Shown here: positions 41,282 through 51,100 of the stretch, in pieces
Layout: each line of letters begins with the position of its first letter
How positions within the stretch are numbered: position 1 is the stretch's first letter
DNA from: Corallococcus coralloides DSM 2259
GTDB lineage: Bacteria > Myxococcota > Myxococcia > Myxococcales > Myxococcaceae
Reading direction: 5' to 3'
Assembly (NCBI RefSeq): GCF_000255295.1
Contig: NC_017030.1
Span: 7,042,328-7,106,327, forward strand
Length of the DNA stretch: 64,000 nucleotides
Position numbers and translations under genes: made by a program
Notes under the pieces: generated by a model
Seen by the model: the letters and a program-made list of their open reading frames with translations, nothing else
What the model was told of the DNA's origin: nothing
Databases searched by the model: none

Positions 41282-41566
41282 TTATTTCCGGCCCTTACCC
41301 TGCTTCGACTCGGCGACGAGCTTCTCGCGCACGTCCACGAGCATGCCGAGCAGCTCCTCGGACCGCGCGATCGCAGCCTGGGCCTTCTTGCCGATCTCCG
41401 CGCGGGGGCCCTTGAGCTCGGCGAGCCCCGCCTTGACGGGCGCGAAGAGCGCCTGGACGTCGCTGGCGGAGGCCTTCTCGATGAAGGTCTCGACGGCGGG
41501 ATAGGACGGGACAGGCAGTTCCTGGGGCTGGGGCTGCGGCGCGGAGGGCCTGGCGGGCGGGGGCAT
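41282..41566 (-). CDS. Small helical protein at the edge of the T3SS locus
   Basis: 94 residues: a Pro/Gln-rich first 30, then a helical hairpin (ETFIEKASASDVQALFAPVK, AAIARSEELLGMLVDVREKL). No recognised family; size and shape are compatible with a small T3SS co-chaperone, but nothing specific shows it. The start is ATG 41566; GTG 41575 with AGGAG three bases upstream is an alternative. The end is 140 bp before the 184-residue gene. Confidence 0.5.
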   Translation of the reverse strand: MPPPARPSAPQPQPQELPVPSYPAVETFIEKASASDVQALFAPVKAGLAELKGPRAEIGKKAQAAIARSEELLGMLVDVREKLVAESKQGKGRK

Positions 41567-41848
41567 CGGGGTCACGGTCTCCTGGCGGGGAGCAGGCCAT
41601 GCGGCCAGCCTCCGCTCTTTCCCCAGCACGCTAGGTGAATCCGGAATCGGCTTCAAGCACCCCTCCCGGCGGCCGGAGCGCCGGTTGTCGGTTCCGGTCC
41701 ACGCTCCACGGGCCGGGGACCGAACAGGCACGCACGCGGTCTTCCCCCTCCGACCTGTCCCCCACTCCCACCACCCCTAGCTTTTTCCCAGCGGGGGGCG
41801 CCGAAGGTGCCGCCCCGTCCCACTCACACATCATCCGGGAGAGATTCC

Positions 41849-42403
41849 ATGAAGAAGCTCATTGGGGTTTTCGCGTCCGTGGCGCTGCTGGGTTCGGGTG
41901 TGGCCTTTGCCCAGGACAGCGCGACGCAGGGCTCGCAGCAGCCGTCAACGTCGTCCGGCAGCATGCAGGGCTCCTCCGAGAGCACGGGCGGCTCGGGGTC
42001 GTCGAGCATGATGGGCTCGAACGAGCTGACGGGCAAGGTCGTCAAGAGCGACAGCAAGAAGGTCTACATCAGCAGCACCAGCGGCGCGGTGGTGCCCCTG
42101 GAGGTCGACAAGAACACGCAGTTCACCGACCCGAGCATGAAGAACGCCAAGAGCCTGAAGGAGGGCCAGGAGATCCGCGCCAGCTTCCAGGTGAAGGACG
42201 AGAAGAACATGGCGACCAGCATCTCGCCGAGCTCGGGCACGGGCGGCTCGGGCTCCGACCCGATGGCGCCGGACTCGTCCATCAACGAGGGCACGGGCGG
42301 CTCGGGCATGGATGACAAGAACCAGGACATGGGCAACGACTCCACGATGAACCCGGACACGGGCTCCAGCACGGATTCCAGCAGCTCGCCGAAGACCTAC
42401 TAG
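41849..42403 (+). CDS. Secreted Ser/Gly-rich protein with DUF5666-like domain
   Basis: 184 residues. A signal peptide ends at GVAFAQ. Ser/Gly/Thr-rich segments flank a central domain (ELTGKVVKSDSKKVYISSTS, VVPLEVDKNTQFTD, LKEGQEIRASFQVKDEK) with the strand pattern of DUF5666/OB-type secreted domains. Repeated GTGGSG motifs lie in the C-terminal third. ATG 41849 begins the signal peptide; GGGAGAG upstream. Upstream gap 41576-41848 holds no gene. Confidence 0.72.
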   Translation: MKKLIGVFASVALLGSGVAFAQDSATQGSQQPSTSSGSMQGSSESTGGSGSSSMMGSNELTGKVVKSDSKKVYISSTSGAVVPLEVDKNTQFTDPSMKNAKSLKEGQEIRASFQVKDEKNMATSISPSSGTGGSGSDPMAPDSSINEGTGGSGMDDKNQDMGNDSTMNPDTGSSTDSSSSPKTY

Positions 42404-42536
42404 CACCGCCACTCCCCTCCCCTGTTCCTCTCCCGCATGGGAGGGGAATCCCAGCTCGCGGCCCCCCATTCTTCGGTGGGCCGCGGGCGTCTTTCCATGG
42501 ATGGGCGCTTCCGCGCGCGGCGGAAGCAGGAGCGGC

Positions 42537-43862
42537 ATGGACCACGAGGCGGATGTCGTCATCCTGGGGGCCGGCGCCGCGGGGCTCGCCGCGGCCGAAC
42601 GATTGATGAGCCAGGGCCTGCGGGTCCTCGTGCTGGAGGCGCGCGACCGCGTGGGCGGCCGCGTGGCGACGCTCCGGGACACGGTGGCGGACGTGCCCCT
42701 GGAGCTGGGCGCGGAGTTCGTCCATGGCAGGCCCGCCAGGCTGATCCGGCGCATCCACCGGGCCGGCCTGACCGTGAGCCCGTGCAACGACACGCACGCG
42801 CTCCTGTGGCGCGGGAAGCTGGAGGATGGGGAGGACGCCTTCGCGTTCCAGGAGCCCCTGATGTCCGCGAAGGGACCGGACCGCCCCATGACAGCGTGGG
42901 TCGCGGAGCAGGCGCGCATCCACCAGTGGCCGCCCATCGTGTGCGCGATGGCGCGTTCGTACGTCCGGGGCTTCTACGCGGCGGATCCGGACGTCGCGAG
43001 CACGCTCGCCATTGCTCGGATGGAGCGGACCGCTGACGGGTCCGGGGGCACGACGCCTTCGCGCGTGCTGGAGGGGTATGACCGCGTGCCGCATGCGATG
43101 GCCGCGAAGCTGTTCGCGAAGCCGGACACGCTGTTCCTCAACGCCGTGGCCGAGGAGGTGCGCTGGAGACCGGGCTCGGTCCTCGTGCGGGCCCGGACCC
43201 GGCAGGGCACTCCGCTCGGGACGTTCCGGGGGAAGCATGCGGTGGTGACGCTTCCCGTGGGCGTGTTGCAGGCGAAGCCGCCCGCCCCGGGGGCCGTGCG
43301 CTTCGTGCCTCGTGTGCGGGAGCAGGAGCAGGCCTGGAACCGGTTGGCGATGGGCTCCCTGGTGAAGGTCCTCTTGCGCTTCCGCTCGGCGTTCTGGCGC
43401 GAGCAGGAGGCCACCGCGCGCTTCGGCTTCTTCCACGCTCCCGCATCCGCGTTCCCCACGTGGTGGACGCTGTCGCCCCACCGGCGCACGCGGCACCTGG
43501 TGGGCTGGAGTGGAGGCCCGACCGCCGCGTCGCTGTCCCGCTCGAGCGAGAAGGTGGTGCTGGGACGCGCCCTCCAGGGGCTGTCCCAGCTCTTCCATCT
43601 CTCCGTGCGGGAGCTGCACGCGCGGTTGGAAGCGTGGCACGTGCAGGACTGGCAGGCGGAGCCGTACACGCGCGGGGGCTACGCGGTCATCCCTTCTGGC
43701 GCGATGGACGCCGTCGAGGCGCTCGCGAGGCCCGTGGGCCGGACGCTCTTCTTCGCGGGCGAGGCCACGCATGCGGGCGGCGATGAGGGCACCGTGCATG
43801 GTGCGCTCGAGACGGGCCGCCGCGCGGCGGACGAGCTGCTGGCACGGCGCTCGAAGGCTTGA
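42537..43862 (+). CDS. FAD-dependent amine oxidase
   Basis: 441 residues of the flavin monoamine oxidase family. The dinucleotide-binding motif DVVILGAGAAGLAAAERLMS lies near the N-terminus, followed by LEARDRVGGRVAT, and the C-terminal flavin motif LFFAGEATHAGGDEGTVHGA. Oxidises an amine or polyamine; substrate unknown. The ATG with AGGAG five bases upstream is preferred over an in-frame codon 36 bp earlier. Confidence 0.9.
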   Translation: MDHEADVVILGAGAAGLAAAERLMSQGLRVLVLEARDRVGGRVATLRDTVADVPLELGAEFVHGRPARLIRRIHRAGLTVSPCNDTHALLWRGKLEDGEDAFAFQEPLMSAKGPDRPMTAWVAEQARIHQWPPIVCAMARSYVRGFYAADPDVASTLAIARMERTADGSGGTTPSRVLEGYDRVPHAMAAKLFAKPDTLFLNAVAEEVRWRPGSVLVRARTRQGTPLGTFRGKHAVVTLPVGVLQAKPPAPGAVRFVPRVREQEQAWNRLAMGSLVKVLLRFRSAFWREQEATARFGFFHAPASAFPTWWTLSPHRRTRHLVGWSGGPTAASLSRSSEKVVLGRALQGLSQLFHLSVRELHARLEAWHVQDWQAEPYTRGGYAVIPSGAMDAVEALARPVGRTLFFAGEATHAGGDEGTVHGALETGRRAADELLARRSKA

Positions 43863-43947
43863 GCCCTTGTCGTCCTCCTGGCGGAGGAGCGAGCGGAGGG
43901 GCGCTGGTAGCGATGTGGAAGCGTTCGCGCGTGGACATCTTCAGGGC

Positions 43948-45390
43948 ATGCGCCTCTGGATTGCCATCGTCGCGGGATTGAGCATGGGCCAGTCGTACGA
44001 CCCGGAGCCGTTGCCTCCGGATGATCCGTCCGTGAGGGACCCCGCCGCCGCCGCTCTGCAGGATGCCTACGAGCAGGCCGCGGATGACCGGAACGGTGCG
44101 CGTCCGCCACAGGGCTACGGCCTCCAGGCGCCGTCGGATCCGACCGAGGGCAACTATCATTCGCTCACGCCCCTGATGGCCGATGGCAACCCGCCGGTCA
44201 CTTCGGGCGAGGTCGCGGTCCAGCAGTCCCAGACGTATGTGCCGCCGCCCGTCCCCACCGTCTTCGAGCAGCAGCCCGCCGCTGGTGAGGCGACGGAGAC
44301 GGAGGCCGCGCAGCCCCAGACGGGCACGGGAGGCGCTGGAACCGCGGGGAGCGCGACGGAGCAGCCCGCCACGGGTTCGGGCGCGGCCGGAACGACTTCG
44401 CCCCCGAGCGGAACGACCGCGGGGCAGCCCGCAACGGGCGCGGGCGCCGCAGGGACTGCGCCGGCCTCCGGTTCCACCGAGGCGAATGCCCCTGGCTTCG
44501 GCGGCACCTACGACACGGGCACGACCTCGCCGGCGGCTCCGAGCAATGTCGCTCCGGGCGGGGCACCGCTGGATACGTCAAGCGTGACGGTGCAGGAGCC
44601 GGGGACCGCGACGGGTGGCGCGGGTGCGGCCGGGACAACGGGAACCGCCACGCAGCCCCCTGCAACGGGCGGCTCGGGTGCAGCCGGCACTACGGAAACC
44701 GGAACCACCCCTCCGAGCACCGCGACGGGTGGCGCGGGTACGACGGGAACTGGCGCTGCCGCTCCGACGGGCACGACGGCGCCGGCTCAGACGCCTTCGG
44801 ATCAGACGACTCAGCCGCTTCAGGGAGCGCAGGGACAGGCGCAGACGACGCAGGCGCCCCAGGGAGCGCAGGGGCAGGCCCAGGCGGCGCAGGCCGCAGC
44901 AGCCAATGAGGAAGTGACGCGTCTGCGCCAGCGCATCGCGGACCTGGAGCAGGAGATGGAAGCCCGCGACACGCGCGCCACCGAGCGCACCCAGGCCGTG
45001 CAGACCCAGGTGGACACGCACGAGCAGCGCGCCTACGAGGCCGAACGTGCCCGTCAGCAGCGGCTGGCGCGGATCCAATCCGGCGGCCAGTGGATGCTCG
45101 CGGCGGATCAAGCGCTGGAACAGGGCGAGCTGGACGTGGACAACGCCCTCGACATCGCCGACGAGGACTTCGCCGTCGTGCGCCAGAGCGCCTCGGCCGA
45201 CGGACAGGGCGGCGTCGTGGTCCAGGCCGAGCGCATCCGCGCGCAGATCGCCTACGCCCGGGATGCCGCCAACCGCCGGGACATCTACGCCGCTCGCGTC
45301 GCCCTGCAGAACGCGGGCGAGGAGCTGCGGCTGGCGCGCGCCGCGAGCCTGGAGCGCTCGGGCACGTCCAACTCCCTGCTCAATCCGTGA
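43948..45390 (+). CDS. Low-complexity Gly/Ala/Thr-rich protein with C-terminal coiled coil
   Basis: 480 residues. A short hydrophobic N-terminus (MRLWIAIVAGLSMG) may be a signal peptide. Residues ~110-310 are a Gly/Ala/Thr/Pro-rich linker with irregular GAGTTG and TPPATGG units. Residues ~320-480 form a coiled coil (EEVTRLRQRIADLEQEMEAR) followed by a conserved-looking helical bundle (SGGQWMLAADQALEQGELDV, YARDAANRRDIYAARVALQN). Family unknown; likely a periplasmic or surface protein. It overlaps the convergent EAL gene by 11 bp. Confidence 0.65.
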   Translation: MRLWIAIVAGLSMGQSYDPEPLPPDDPSVRDPAAAALQDAYEQAADDRNGARPPQGYGLQAPSDPTEGNYHSLTPLMADGNPPVTSGEVAVQQSQTYVPPPVPTVFEQQPAAGEATETEAAQPQTGTGGAGTAGSATEQPATGSGAAGTTSPPSGTTAGQPATGAGAAGTAPASGSTEANAPGFGGTYDTGTTSPAAPSNVAPGGAPLDTSSVTVQEPGTATGGAGAAGTTGTATQPPATGGSGAAGTTETGTTPPSTATGGAGTTGTGAAAPTGTTAPAQTPSDQTTQPLQGAQGQAQTTQAPQGAQGQAQAAQAAAANEEVTRLRQRIADLEQEMEARDTRATERTQAVQTQVDTHEQRAYEAERARQQRLARIQSGGQWMLAADQALEQGELDVDNALDIADEDFAVVRQSASADGQGGVVVQAERIRAQIAYARDAANRRDIYAARVALQNAGEELRLARAASLERSGTSNSLLNP

Positions 45391-46468
45391 TGCGCGGGGT
45401 GGTGCTCACCGGTGCGCCCGCGGGCTTCGCGATGAGGTAGCCCTGCACGAAGTCCACCCCGTGCCGGCGCACCCAGGACAGCTCCTCGGGCGTCTCGATG
45501 CCCTCGGCCACCGTCTGGATCCCGAGCTGCCGGGCGATCTCCAGCAGCTTCTGCACGATGGACGCCTTGTAGGGGTCCGCGTGGACGCCCCGCACCAGCT
45601 CCATGTCCAGCTTCATGAACTCCGGCCGGAGCTGGTGGATGAGGTTCAGCGACGAGTAGCCCGCGCCCAGGTCGTCCAGCGCCACCTTGAAGCCCGCCGC
45701 ACGGTAGAAGTCCACGATGGCGCGCAGGTGCGCCGCGTTCGCGGCCCGGTCGGATTCGATGATCTCGAAGACGACGTGCGACTCCGGGATGCCCGACTCG
45801 CGGATGGCCGCCGCCGTGGAGCGCAGGCAGTAGGCCGGATCGTAGATGGCCGTGGGCGTGAAGTTGATGAACAGGTGCGTGCTCAGCTGGTGCCGCACCG
45901 CCTCGCGGATGGCGGTGGTGCGCGCGGCCAGGTCCAGCTGGAACAGCAGGTCCGCCTCGCGCGCCGTGTCGAACAGCCGGTTCGGGGGCACCAGCGCCCC
46001 GTCCCGGTCCCGGCCTCGCAGGAGCGCCTCGTGCGCGAAGACGCGCGAGGTGTCCTGCGCATGGACGATGGGCTGGAAGAACGTGGTGAGCCGCGACTCC
46101 GCCAGCATGTCCACCAGCCACCCGGACTGATGCAGCGTGGTGAGCCGCTGCAGTGAGTCCACGCGCGGGAAGTCCGCCAGGCCGGGCTCGCCGTCGCCCT
46201 CGACGAAGAGGGCGCGCGTGCCCCGCACCTCCTCCGCCGTCAGCACGTTGGGAAGGCTCGCGAAGAGCTTCCGCAGGCCGCCCTCCCCCATCCCCACCAC
46301 GACACACTGAACGTCGGTGCGCAGCTGGAAGGTGCCCCCCGAATCACGCAGGTGGGCCACCAGCTTGCCCAGGCTGTGACCCAGCGGCGGCCACAGGAAG
46401 AGACGCCCCGGTGCGTCCGGCGTCTCGGGCAGGGTCTGGCAGCGGCCACATCCGTTCAACAGGGTCAT
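45380..46468 (-). CDS. EAL-domain cyclic-di-GMP phosphodiesterase
   Basis: 362 residues. The C-terminal ~245 are an EAL domain with all catalytic positions: HEALLRG, LFINFTP, VFEIIESD, VALDDLGAGYSSL, FMKLDMELV, VAEGIET and FVQGYLIAKP. It should hydrolyse c-di-GMP to pGpG. The first ~115 residues are an unassigned, cytoplasmic-looking sensory domain starting with a CGRC motif that could bind metal. Cyclic-di-GMP turnover affects motility and exopolysaccharide in myxobacteria. Probably single-gene unit. Confidence 0.92.
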   Translation of the reverse strand: MTLLNGCGRCQTLPETPDAPGRLFLWPPLGHSLGKLVAHLRDSGGTFQLRTDVQCVVVGMGEGGLRKLFASLPNVLTAEEVRGTRALFVEGDGEPGLADFPRVDSLQRLTTLHQSGWLVDMLAESRLTTFFQPIVHAQDTSRVFAHEALLRGRDRDGALVPPNRLFDTAREADLLFQLDLAARTTAIREAVRHQLSTHLFINFTPTAIYDPAYCLRSTAAAIRESGIPESHVVFEIIESDRAANAAHLRAIVDFYRAAGFKVALDDLGAGYSSLNLIHQLRPEFMKLDMELVRGVHADPYKASIVQKLLEIARQLGIQTVAEGIETPEELSWVRRHGVDFVQGYLIAKPAGAPVSTTPRITD

Positions 46469-46483
46469 GACACAGCCTTGGCG

Positions 46484-47938
46484 TCACGGGGTGTGGCGGA
46501 AGATGAGCAGCCCGCGCGTCGTGTCCCACCCATACACCAGCCCGTCCGCGACATGAACGCCCTGCAGGCCGTCGAAGTAGCTCTTGCCCCGGCCCGCGTC
46601 CGTCTCACTCCAGCTGTTGAAGTACCCGGCGGCCTTCGGCGTCCCCAGCGTGGACACGTCGTACACCCGCAGGCCGTCCTGGTAGTTGGCCACGTAGAGC
46701 GTCGTGCCCGACAGGACCATGCCGCCCAGCGTCGCCTCGGGCCGCAGCGGCAGTTCGCCGCGCTGCACGATGGACGTCGGGTTCGTGGCGTCCATCGCCA
46801 CGATGGAGGAGCCCCACGCATCAGAGCCCTGGTAGACGACCGTGGAATCCCCCAGCTTGCCCACCGCCAGGGCGCTGGTGGCGGGCCCGGGGAAGCGGCC
46901 CAGGATCTTGGGCAGCTTCGTCGTCGTCGCCAGGGGCGCGAGATCCGTCACCGTCACGCCGTAGCTCCAGTTGCTCACGTACAGGCGGTTGTCCTGCACC
47001 GCCAGGGCGTAGGGGTACTCGCTCAGGTCGGGCGAGGAGCCCTCCACCGTGTAGCGCACCACGAGGGTCGGCGCGGACGGCTGGGTCGCGTCCAGGATGA
47101 TGATGTCCGACTTGGGCAGGGGCGACGCCACGTAGAGCAGGTTGCCGTCCTTCACCATGCCGTCCACGCGCACCGTCGGCAGGTCCGCCAGCACCGTCTT
47201 GTCGCAGGTGGGGACCTCCGGGTTGGCGAGGTCGCAGATGCGGATGCCCTTCGAGTAGGTGCCCAGGTAGAGCGTCGTGCCGCTGATGAGCGTGCTGGAG
47301 AACGTCTCCGAGGGGAACTTCTGCTCGGACACCAGCGTCGGGTGCGCGGGGTCCTTCACGTTGTAGACGAACAGGCCCTCGCTGCCCGCGATGACGTAGG
47401 CGTAGCCGTTCGCGACCGACACGCCGTTGGCGGCGCCGCGGGGCAGCACGCCCTGGCCCAGCAGCTCCACCCGGTCGGACTCGGCCTCGCCCTCGCGACG
47501 CACGACGCGTTTGGCGGTGAAGGTGCCCTGGCTCACCGTCGCGCCGTTGCCGCACACGCGAACCACGCCCAGCACCTCGTTGGGCCCGGAGGCCTTGCAG
47601 CCGGCGAACGCGTAGCGCACCGTCGAGCCTTCCGCGCTGCCCGCCACGTCGCTGGCCAGGAAGAAGGTGTCCGGAGTGACTTGCTTCGTCGTCATCGCCA
47701 GGCCGAGGAGGAGCGGATCGCCGGGCGAGAACCGGATGGCCAAAGGACCCGAGTAGCCGTCGTTCAGGTTGATGTTGGCGTTCCAGACACCTTCCGCCTG
47801 GACGACACTCAACGTCGACCTGTCACAACCGGTCAGGTCGATGGCTTCAAGCTGACACTCGGCCTTGTTTTCGGAACTGTCCTTGCCACAACCGAAGGCA
47901 AGGAGCGCGGTAGCGGCGACGAGAGGGAGACGATTCAT
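46484..47938 (-). CDS. Lipoprotein with LVIVD-type beta-propeller
   Basis: 484 residues. A lipoprotein signal ends in LLAFGC. After ~150 residues with paired Cys, a repeating ~45-residue beta pattern follows (GYAYVIAGSEGLFVYNVKDP, TLYLGTYSKGIRICDLANPE, LYVANYQDGLRVYDVSTLGT), as in LVIVD-repeat surface propellers. AGGAGGG directly before ATG 47938 supports the start. Function unknown; probably outer-surface or periplasmic. Divergent from the next gene, 183 bp away. Confidence 0.82.
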   Translation of the reverse strand: MNRLPLVAATALLAFGCGKDSSENKAECQLEAIDLTGCDRSTLSVVQAEGVWNANINLNDGYSGPLAIRFSPGDPLLLGLAMTTKQVTPDTFFLASDVAGSAEGSTVRYAFAGCKASGPNEVLGVVRVCGNGATVSQGTFTAKRVVRREGEAESDRVELLGQGVLPRGAANGVSVANGYAYVIAGSEGLFVYNVKDPAHPTLVSEQKFPSETFSSTLISGTTLYLGTYSKGIRICDLANPEVPTCDKTVLADLPTVRVDGMVKDGNLLYVASPLPKSDIIILDATQPSAPTLVVRYTVEGSSPDLSEYPYALAVQDNRLYVSNWSYGVTVTDLAPLATTTKLPKILGRFPGPATSALAVGKLGDSTVVYQGSDAWGSSIVAMDATNPTSIVQRGELPLRPEATLGGMVLSGTTLYVANYQDGLRVYDVSTLGTPKAAGYFNSWSETDAGRGKSYFDGLQGVHVADGLVYGWDTTRGLLIFRHTP

Positions 47939-48121
47939 TCCCTCCTCCATACCGGGCCATCCCGACCGCCGCCAAGTCCCCCGGCGTGCACAGAGGGAGA
48001 AGCGCCGGGACGTCCACCGCAACGCAAAGAAACAAAAGGACCGCTTGTGCGTTTCCGGTGGGAGAGGGAGCCTTCCGCCAGGCCCCTGATAGCCTGTCTC
48101 CTCGCCGTACCGAGGTGCTTT

Positions 48122-51100
48122 TTGAACCCCCGTCCGCACGTCATCGCCGTGCTGCTGGCCCTGCTCCTGCCGGAGCTCGCGCTGGCCCAGGTCTTCGTCG
48201 TTCCCCGCCGCGCGGGGAAGACGCCCGTGAACAGCTACGAGTTCGAGTGGCGGCATGTCGACATCCTCGTGGGCCCCGCCGCCACCGGCCTGGCGAAGCC
48301 CGCGGACCACACCGCGCATGACAACCCGCCCGGCACACAAGGCGGCCCCAATCCGCAGGCGCCCACCACGTCGTCCCAGACGGGCGATACGCAGTCCCCG
48401 CCGGGCGGCCCGGAGGTCACTCCTTCCGGCAACGTGACCATGGCGCCGCCAGGAGAGCAGAAGCCCCCGTCCGACGGCATCGCACTCGACATGGGCGCGT
48501 CCGACGCTGGCATCCCTCCGACCGTCACGGGCCTGCCCGACGGCGGCATCCCGCCTCCGGGCGTGGTGGCGCTGGCGGACGGCGGCACGGCGGGCGACGC
48601 GGGCATGCTCGCGGGCGTCACTGGCGCGGACGGCGGCGCGGACGGTGGCGCGGTGTTCTCCGGCGCGCCGCTGATGCTGGGCAGCTCCGACGCCGGCTTC
48701 AAATACACCTACGCGAAGGACCTGGGCGCGAAGACGGGCGGCGTGCGCTTCTACTTCTACGAGCGCGAGCGCGAGGTGGCCGAGCGGGCCGCGCCCATCA
48801 TCGAGGAGGCGTACCGGTACCTGGTGGATCAGTTCAAGTACGTCCCCACGGAGACGTTCCCGTACATCCTCTACAGCAGCTACGCGGAGTTCCTCCAGAC
48901 GAACGTGTTCGCGGTCTCCGAGGGCACGCTGGGCGTCACCTCCACGGAGGACCTGAAGCTGTCCCTGCCGTACCTGGGCGACCACCACCTCTTCGAGGAG
49001 GTCAGCACGCACGAACTGGCGCACCAGTTCACCATCCAGAAGGTGCGCACCGTGGCCGAGCAGGCCAAGACGTTCGGCGACCCGCTGGGCGGCTATCCGC
49101 TGTGGTTCATCGAAGGTCTGGCGGAGTTCTACGCCAAGCGCGGCCTGGACCCCGAGGCGGAGATGATGGTGCGGGACCTGCTGGTGAACCCGGACCTGAT
49201 GAAGGGCTATGCCTTCCTCGACTTCTTCTCACCCGGGCCGTACGGCTACCTGTGGATCTACAAGGTCGGTCAGGCGCGCGTGGCGTTCCTGGAGGACGAG
49301 TACGGCGCGGGCATCACCCAGCGGTTGCTGGAAGAGGCGCCCCGGCTGGTGGGCGGCTCGCGCGACTCCCCGTCGCTCAAGTTCGAGGAGCTGCTGGAGC
49401 GGCTGACGGGGGATGACCCCAAGCGCATCTCCGCGCGGTTCGAGAACTGGCTCAAGCGCCGGGCGTTCAAGACGTACCTGGACTCGTCGCAGACGGCGCC
49501 CGCGCTGGACTCGCTGGGCGAGACGCCGGGAATCGTGACGGCGTTCGCCAGCGGTCCGGACGGCAACGTGCTGGCGCTGCGCACCATCGTGCCGGAGACG
49601 GGCGAGAGCCGGCTGTACCTCACGGATCCGCGCACGCCGGGCAAGACGGTGAAGGTGGTGGGTGATGGCGTGCCGGGCGTGGAGTCCCTGCACCCGGTGT
49701 CCGGCCGCAACTTCGCGCTGACCAAGGACAAGCTCGCGTTCGTGGCGGAGCGCACCGGACGCGACGTGCTGTACGTCCAGGACTACGTGCACCTCTCCGA
49801 GAAGCGGAGCACGGACGTGCTGGTGCGGCGCTCGGCGGTGCGCACGGGCATTGGCACGGAGGTGGGCCTCAACGTGAAGCTGGAGACAGGGGACCGGCGC
49901 GCGTACCGCGTCGACAAGCAGGGCGTGCTGGCCATCTACTCGCCGGCCTTCTCCCCGGACGGCCGCTACATCGCGTTCATCGGCATCAACGACGCGGGCC
50001 TGCGCGACCTGTACCTGGTGGACCTCACGCAGGGCGAGGACGCGAAGATCCGCAAGCTCACCGACGACGTCTTCGCGGAGCGCCACGTCACCTGGGGCCC
50101 GTCCGGCATCATCTACACGTCCGACGCGACGTCGCACCGCAAGTACAACCTCTTCCGCATCAAGCCGGACGCGCCGGCGGGACAGGCTGAGCGCCTCACC
50201 AGCGAGGACCGCGACGAGGCGGATCCGCTGGCGCTGCCGGACGGCCGCGTGTTCTTCGTGGCCTACAACAACAGCAGCTCCGACCTGCACGAGCGGCTGG
50301 CGGATGGCCGCATCGTGCGGCGCACCGACCTGGTGACGGGCGTCTTCGAGCCGGGCCCCGGCCCCGACGGCGGCCTGTGGATGCTCTTCCACATGAGCGG
50401 TGAGCGGAAGCCGTCCCTCCTGCGTCCGCCGCGCATGCTGTCGCTGGAGAGCGCGAAGGAACCGGTGGCGGATCCGCCCTCACCGCTGGCGCTCCGGCCC
50501 CTCACCGACGCGCAGAACTACAGGCCCTTCACCCGGGAGAACATCGAGCTGGGGCCCATCTTCGGCTTCGCGGGCGCGGGCGGTGGCGGCTTCGTGGGCC
50601 AGGTGTTCGCGTCCGCCTCCGACCGGCTGCGCGACCACCAGATGGTCCTCACGCTGGCGGTGTACGGCTCCTTCGAGCTGACGGACGGCCTGCTGCTCTA
50701 CATCAACGACGAGAAGCGCACCACGTGGGGCGCCGGTCTGTTCCAGTCGCTGCGCTTCCGCGTGGACAAGACGTTCGACAACCTGCCGCCGGAGCAGCGG
50801 CCGTTCTTCGTGTCGTCGGAGCGCTACTTCGGCGCGTTGGGCAGCCTGCGCTACCCGCTCAGCACGTTCTTCTACCTCCAGGGCGACCTGAGCATCGGCG
50901 GCACGAAGTACTTCCTGGATGACTACAACGAGTTCTACCTGGCGTTCCCGGAGCGCAACGAGTCGAACATGGAGCTCCTGTCCGCGTGGCGCGCGGACAA
51001 CCAGCACATCCGCTTCCAGACGGAGCTGAGCGGGCGCGTCGGCTACGACAGCATCAAGTACCACTACGCGACGGGGCCGCTCGCGGGCAGCTCCGTGCTG

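Noticed and set aside
17374-41566. Secretin SctC, translocators, tip protein or flagellar hook/filament genes
   Set aside because: I looked for them among all genes of the locus and none has secretin repeats, paired hydrophobic translocator helices or flagellin-type ends.
46352-48121. N-terminal extension of the peptidase-barrel gene by ~590 codons
   Set aside because: Runs antisense through the EAL and propeller lipoprotein genes, has shadow composition, and a signal peptide with ribosome binding site starts at 48122.
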